Positions 60,258 to 64,000 of a stretch of 64,000 bases of DNA are shown here, one piece after another. The notes under the pieces are model-generated. The model was not told the DNA's origin and did not search any database. It saw only the letters and a program-made list of their open reading frames with translations. Each line of letters begins with the position of its first letter. Within the stretch, counting starts at the first letter, position 1. Source of the stretch: an uncultured Bacteroides sp. (GTDB taxonomy: Bacteria > Bacteroidota > Bacteroidia > Bacteroidales > Bacteroidaceae); NCBI RefSeq assembly GCF_902491285.1, contig NZ_CABUHK010000008.1, positions 42,895 to 106,894 on the forward strand, given 5' to 3'. The position numbers and the translations under genes are program-made.

Positions 60258-61964
60258 ATGAAGAAGATTTTAATCCTGCCTTTGCTGTTTGTCTTTCTGG
60301 CACAGGGAAGCATGGCACAAACTCCTAAATGGGTAGAGAAGGCGAAACGCGCTGTCTTCTCTGTGGTGACTTACGACAAGAATGATAAGATGCTGAATAC
60401 CGGAAACGGATTTTTTGTATCCGAAGACGGGCTGGCTCTGTCCGATTATTCTCTTTTTAAAGGTGCCGAGCGTGCGGTGGTTATCACGGCCGAGGGCAAG
60501 CAAATGCCTGTCAGTACCATACTGGGGGCGAATGATATGTATGATGTTATCAAGTTTCGTGTAGCTATTACCGAAAAGAAAGTTCCTGCATTGGTGGTGG
60601 CAAAAACAGCGCCGGCAGTGGGGGCTGATGCGTGGATGCTTCCTTATTCTACGCAGAAAAGTATTGCTTGTGTATCGGGAAAGGTGAAAGAGGTTGCCAA
60701 GGTGGCTGGCGAATATCATTACTATACGTTGAGCATGCAGATGAAAGACAAGATGGTGAGCTGTCCGGTGATGAACGTGGAAGGTCAGGTGTTCGGTATC
60801 GCGCAGAAGTCGTCCGGACTTGACACGGTGACTACCTGCTATGCTGCCGGAGCTGCCTTTGCCATGTCCCAGAAGATTAGCGCTCTTTCTTTGGGGGATG
60901 CGGCACTGAAAAGTATCGGTATCCGGAAGGGGTTGCCCGATACGGAAGATCAAGCATTGGTGTACTTGTTCATGGCTTCTTCCAGCCTGTCGGGAGAGGA
61001 TTACGGTATGTTGCTGGATGATTTTATCCGCCAGTTTCCTGCTAATGTAGATGGGTATCTGCGCCGTGCGAATTATTACATAGCTAAAGGTAAGGACGAT
61101 CAATCCTGGTTCGATAAAGCCGTTGCCGACTTTAATCAGGCTCTGAAAATAGCGCAGAAGAAGGATGATGTATATTATAATATAGGTAAGCTGATGTATG
61201 CTTATCAACTATCGAAACCGGAGAAAACGTATAAAGACTGGACGTATGATACTGCTTTGAAGAATGTCCGTCAGGCGATTGCTATCGACCCGCTGCCTAT
61301 CTACGTGCAACTGGAAGGGGATATTTTATTTGCCCGGCAGGATTATGCCGGAGCTTTGGCGGCTTATGAAAAAGTAAATGCCAGCAATATGGCTTCTGCT
61401 GCCACGTTTTTCAGTACTGCCAAGACGAAGGAGCTGATGAAAGCCGAACCGAAAGAAGTTCTGGCATTGATGGATAGCTGCATCGCCCGTTGCCCGCAAC
61501 CGATTACCGCCGACTTTGCCCCTTATTTGCTGGAACGTGCACAGATAAATATGAATGCCGGAGAACCGCGAAATGCGATGCTTGATTATGATGCTTATTT
61601 TAAAGCTGTCAACGGTCAGGTGAATGATGTATTCTATTATTATCGCGAACAGGCTGCTTTGAAAGCACGCCAATATCAACGTGCATTGGATGATATTGCG
61701 AAGGCTGTCGAGTTGAATCCGGCAGACCTGACTTATCAGGCTGAGCATGCTGTGGTAAATCTGCGCGTAGGACGCTATGAAGAGGCTATTCAAATTTTGA
61801 ATGGTATCCTGAAGGCAGATCCGAAGTATGGTGAAGCCTACCGTTTGCTGGGACTTTGCCAGATACAGTTGAAGAAGACGGACGAGGCTTGCGGAAACTT
61901 TAAGAAAGCGAAGGAACTGGGCGATCCGAACGTGGACGAACTGATTAAGAAATACTGCAAGTAG
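60258..61964 (+). CDS. Trypsin-fold (protease-like, apparently inactive) protein with TPR repeats
   Basis: 568 residues. Signal peptide (1-~20, MKKILILPLLFVFLAQGSMA). Residues ~30-210 follow the trypsin/HtrA-like fold (NTGNGFFVSEDGLALSDYSL, MYDVIKFRVAITEKKVPALV) but the His position reads SDYSLF, and the Ser position reads VMNVEGQVFG (171-180) in place of GNSGGP; only D96 is kept, so proteolysis is unlikely. From ~265 it holds TPR repeats (FNQALKIAQKKDDVYYNIGK, AYRLLGLCQIQLKKTDEACG). A periplasmic scaffold or binding role is likely. Confidence 0.82.
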   Translation: MKKILILPLLFVFLAQGSMAQTPKWVEKAKRAVFSVVTYDKNDKMLNTGNGFFVSEDGLALSDYSLFKGAERAVVITAEGKQMPVSTILGANDMYDVIKFRVAITEKKVPALVVAKTAPAVGADAWMLPYSTQKSIACVSGKVKEVAKVAGEYHYYTLSMQMKDKMVSCPVMNVEGQVFGIAQKSSGLDTVTTCYAAGAAFAMSQKISALSLGDAALKSIGIRKGLPDTEDQALVYLFMASSSLSGEDYGMLLDDFIRQFPANVDGYLRRANYYIAKGKDDQSWFDKAVADFNQALKIAQKKDDVYYNIGKLMYAYQLSKPEKTYKDWTYDTALKNVRQAIAIDPLPIYVQLEGDILFARQDYAGALAAYEKVNASNMASAATFFSTAKTKELMKAEPKEVLALMDSCIARCPQPITADFAPYLLERAQINMNAGEPRNAMLDYDAYFKAVNGQVNDVFYYYREQAALKARQYQRALDDIAKAVELNPADLTYQAEHAVVNLRVGRYEEAIQILNGILKADPKYGEAYRLLGLCQIQLKKTDEACGNFKKAKELGDPNVDELIKKYCK

Positions 61965-62389
61965 AAGAGGGGAAGTATCGGTGGGGTGCGTTGGTTGTCA
62001 CTCTGAACTCTGCTGCCACTCTGAGCTCTGCCATCATTGACTCTGTCATTATTAAATTCTGAATAAAACCCCTGCTGACCGTGAAGTTAGCAGGGATTTC
62101 TCATTTGGGGACGTTAATAAAACTCTCTCTCTTTCCTATTTTTCCCCACTTGTCAAGCTTAGGTTTTAGGTCTTATGATATAGGTCTGATTATCTTTTTT
62201 ATTTCTTGTCTTTGTAAGGTAAATGCAGAAATTCCCGGAATACTGCATCATCGCGATTCTTTTTTTAGAAAATATTCGAATTTTAATGGGAAACAGTGAG
62301 TATTCCTAAAATAGTGACCTATTTTACCTGTAATCTTGTTATATTCAATCCGTCATTTGATGGCTAACCAGATGAGTAATTATTTATTT
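61965..62389. other. Intergenic region before the capsule recombinase
   Basis: 425 bp. It has a hairpin CCCTGCT / AGCAGGG (62070-62076, 62089-62095) and a run of CTCTG-type direct repeats (about 61998-62046). No gene is seen. Confidence 0.5.
62070..62100 (+). terminator. Probable terminator of the protease-fold/TPR gene
   Basis: CCCTGCT/AGCAGGG stem, 12-nt loop, then ATTTCTC; moderate strength. Confidence 0.5.
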
Positions 62390-63328
62390 ATGAAGAAAAA
62401 TCAGTTTACTAATTGTGCAAACGATTACATTGAGCGTTTGCGGAAGGAGGGCCGTTATTCAACGGCGCATGTGTACAAACATGCTATCCGTTCTTTCTCG
62501 AAATTTTGCGGGAATCAAAACCTTACTTTCGGTAAGGTGACCCGTGATACGTTGAAGGCGTATAGCAACTATTTGATGGCTTTGCGTTTGAAGCCTAATA
62601 CGATTTCTACATATATGCGTATGCTGCGTTGTATCTACAACCGTGGTGTCGACAGTAGGCAGGCTCCTTATATACCAGGCTTGTTCCGGGATGTGTTTAC
62701 AGGTGTCGATACCCGGCAGAAAAAGGCGATTCCGATACACGAGCTTCATACGCTGCTGAATGAAGATCCGAAGACGGAGAAACTTCGCCATACGCAGGCT
62801 GTCGCCAATCTGTTATTCCAGTTCTGCGGTATGCCTTTTGTGGATTTTGCCCATTTGGAAAAGTCTAATATGGAGCAGGGACTTTTGAAGTACAACCGTA
62901 TGAAAACCGGTACACCTATGAGCATCGAGATTCTGGATTCGGCGCAGGATGCCATTGCCCGTTTGTGTAATGAATATAGTGTGGCTAATTCCGGCAAAAA
63001 CGACTATCTTTTCCGAATATTGAGCGGTGAATATAAGAAAACTGAGGAAAAGGCGTATCGCGAGTATCAGTCGGCTTTGAGACGTTTTAACAATGATTTG
63101 AAGTGCCTGTCGAGGCAGTTGAGGATACGCTCGTCCGTAACGTCTTATACGTTGCGTCATTCTTGGGCCACCACTGCGAAGTACAGAGGGGTTCCTATCG
63201 AAATGATAAGCGAATCGCTGGGGCATAAATCAATCAAGACAACACAAATCTATTTAAAAGGCTTTGAACTGGAAGAGAGAACAAAAGTAAATAAGTTGAA
63301 TTATTCTTACGTGAAGAGTTTTAAATAA
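62390..63328 (+). CDS. Tyrosine recombinase linked to a capsule locus (phase-variation recombinase)
   Basis: 312 residues from ATG 62390 (MKKNQFTNCANDYIERLRKE); ATGs at 62360 and 62372 are also in frame. N-terminal core-binding domain ~1-95. Catalytic domain ~115-300 with R256/H257 (SYTLRHSWATT), H279 (LGHKS) and Y288 (TQIYLK). At the usual first-Arg position the sequence reads FQFCGMPFVD (Cys146), and the His of HxxR reads Tyr. Recombinases of this kind lie upstream of upxY in Bacteroides and invert the adjacent promoter. Upstream of an IR-flanked segment, so it probably acts there. Confidence 0.85.
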   Translation: MKKNQFTNCANDYIERLRKEGRYSTAHVYKHAIRSFSKFCGNQNLTFGKVTRDTLKAYSNYLMALRLKPNTISTYMRMLRCIYNRGVDSRQAPYIPGLFRDVFTGVDTRQKKAIPIHELHTLLNEDPKTEKLRHTQAVANLLFQFCGMPFVDFAHLEKSNMEQGLLKYNRMKTGTPMSIEILDSAQDAIARLCNEYSVANSGKNDYLFRILSGEYKKTEEKAYREYQSALRRFNNDLKCLSRQLRIRSSVTSYTLRHSWATTAKYRGVPIEMISESLGHKSIKTTQIYLKGFELEERTKVNKLNYSYVKSFK

Positions 63329-63375
63329 GCTCGGAATGATGTAGCTAAAGTATTAGGGTTTAGGGACTTCATAGT

Positions 63376-63673
63376 TCCGTTACTTCTTAGGTAACGGATT
63401 TTTATTTGCTACAAAGATAGATAAAAATAATAATAGGAAACAAGCAAAAACTTCTTTTTTTCCTTTTTCTCTTAAATATAACCACATAAAAGTTTCTGAA
63501 CATGGGGAATAATCCCTTCATGCTCTGTGACTTTCTGTTTCCTAACTTCAAAAAACGTTTGTTTTGAAGATTAGGTATCCATTTCCTTTCTTCCCTCATG
63601 TTGCCTTTTTTCCTTTTTATTGTATTTGTATGCGTTCTGGCCGTATATCATCCGTTACCTAAGAAGTAACGGA
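63376..63673. repeat. Invertible segment with 24-bp inverted repeats
   Basis: 63376-63399 and 63650-63673 are perfect inverted 24-mers. Each consists of 8-bp arms TCCGTTAC / GTAACGGA (itself dyadic) around a 7-bp spacer (TTCTTAG in the left copy, CTAAGAA in the right), the layout of a tyrosine-recombinase core site. The asymmetric spacer makes recombination invert the 298-bp element. It lies between the recombinase and upxY. Confidence 0.85.
63412..63444 (-). promoter_or_regulatory. Promoter in the invertible segment, pointing away from upxY
   Basis: Reverse-strand TATCTTTG (63412-63419) is an exact -7 box with a CTTG -33-like box (63441-63444) 21 bp upstream. It lies 13 bp inside the left repeat. 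After inversion it would sit 13 bp inside the right repeat, just before upxY. A weaker forward candidate TGTATTTG is at 63621-63628. Confidence 0.6.
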
Positions 63674-63693
63674 TAAACATGGGGTAAAAAAAT

Positions 63694-64000
63694 ATGATTT
63701 TCACAAAGGAAAAGTCTATTAGCACCGTGCCCGGTTGTGGGACAGGGGAAGGCGTAGCACACTCAAAACGCTGGTATGTAGCATTGGTTCGTATGCATCA
63801 CGAGAAGAAAGTAGCCGAGCGTTTGTTTAAGATGGGAATCGAAACTTTCGTTCCTGTCCAGCAAGAGGTGCATCAATGGAGCGACCGTCGTAAAGTTGTC
63901 AATACTGTACTGCTTCCGATGATGGTATTCGTTCATGCCGATCCTAAAGAACGTATGGAAGTCCTTTCATTTTCTACGGTCAGCCGTTATATGGTGATGC
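63694..64000 (+). CDS. upxY: UpxY-type transcription antiterminator (partial, 3' end outside the window)
   Basis: 102 complete codons to the window edge from ATG 63694. After a short lead (MIFTKEKSISTVPG) comes the NusG N-terminal domain: KRWYVALVRMHHEKKVAERL, GIETFVPVQQEVHQWSDRRK, VVNTVLLPMMVFVHADPKER. UpxY proteins are RfaH/NusG-like and let RNA polymerase transcribe their own capsular polysaccharide operon; the first gene of such operons. Expression is set by the upstream invertible promoter. Confidence 0.92.
   Translation, partial: MIFTKEKSISTVPGCGTGEGVAHSKRWYVALVRMHHEKKVAERLFKMGIETFVPVQQEVHQWSDRRKVVNTVLLPMMVFVHADPKERMEVLSFSTVSRYMVM

Noticed and set aside
60258..61964. Active HtrA/DegP protease
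   Set aside because: The catalytic His and Ser motifs are absent.

Overview
The window comes from a Bacteroides-type chromosome (order Bacteroidales). Three things support this: promoters follow the Bacteroides layout (TTTG, about 19-20 bp, TAnnTTTG) at several independent places; the housekeeping genes have Bacteroides-like products and order (purU-hisH-hisA-hisF-hisIE-ftsE-lysC-lysA, a TDH/KBL pair, DUF3127-dnaN); and the right edge enters a capsular polysaccharide locus of the UpxY type. The exact species cannot be read from the sequence.

Positions ~0.4-37.9 kb hold a Mu-like transposable prophage. From the left it has: a host DJ-1/PfpI gene cut by the window edge; an AT-rich flank with a triple repeat; a two-gene lysogeny-side module (a 4-TM protein and a 304-aa soluble protein, convergent); an XRE repressor with an operator/promoter switch; a Ner-like regulator; small interleaved genes, two of which run leftward from near-identical promoter cassettes; MuA transposase, MuB-like ATPase, a second P-loop ATPase, GemA-like and Gam-like proteins and small early proteins; a tyrosine recombinase; and more small genes ending in a terminator. 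Late genes leave a divergent control region at ~20.15-20.37 kb. The packaging and head-assembly set (small and large terminase, gp36-like, portal, MuF, gpG, tail-terminator-like) is read leftward. The protease/scaffold, capsid, a lysis-like cluster with overlapping spanin-like genes, tail tube, frameshifted tail chaperones, tape measure, hub and fibres are read rightward. One fibre looks like a receptor-binding protein with a NodB-type polysaccharide deacetylase-like domain and Ig-like repeats. No reverse transcriptase or diversity-generating element is seen. The exact phage ends could not be fixed.

Positions ~37.97-62 kb are host: two tandem tRNA-Asp(GTC) genes, then purU and a histidine biosynthesis run that continues into an FtsE-type ABC ATPase and aspartate kinase, then lysA, ferritin, a DUF2721 membrane protein, the divergent KBL/TDH threonine-degradation pair, a lipoprotein, murB, an MBL-fold hydrolase, a DUF3352-like protein, a DUF3127 ssDNA-binding-type protein, dnaN, a DnaQ-like exonuclease, coaBC, recN, a TrmH-family rRNA methyltransferase and an inactive-looking trypsin-fold/TPR protein. 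Several short intergenic repeats lie in this part.

Positions ~62.3-64 kb are the start of a phase-variable capsule locus. A tyrosine recombinase is followed by a ~298-bp segment bounded by perfect 24-bp inverted repeats, then by upxY (cut by the window edge). The best promoter match inside the segment points away from upxY, so the locus looks OFF in this assembly.
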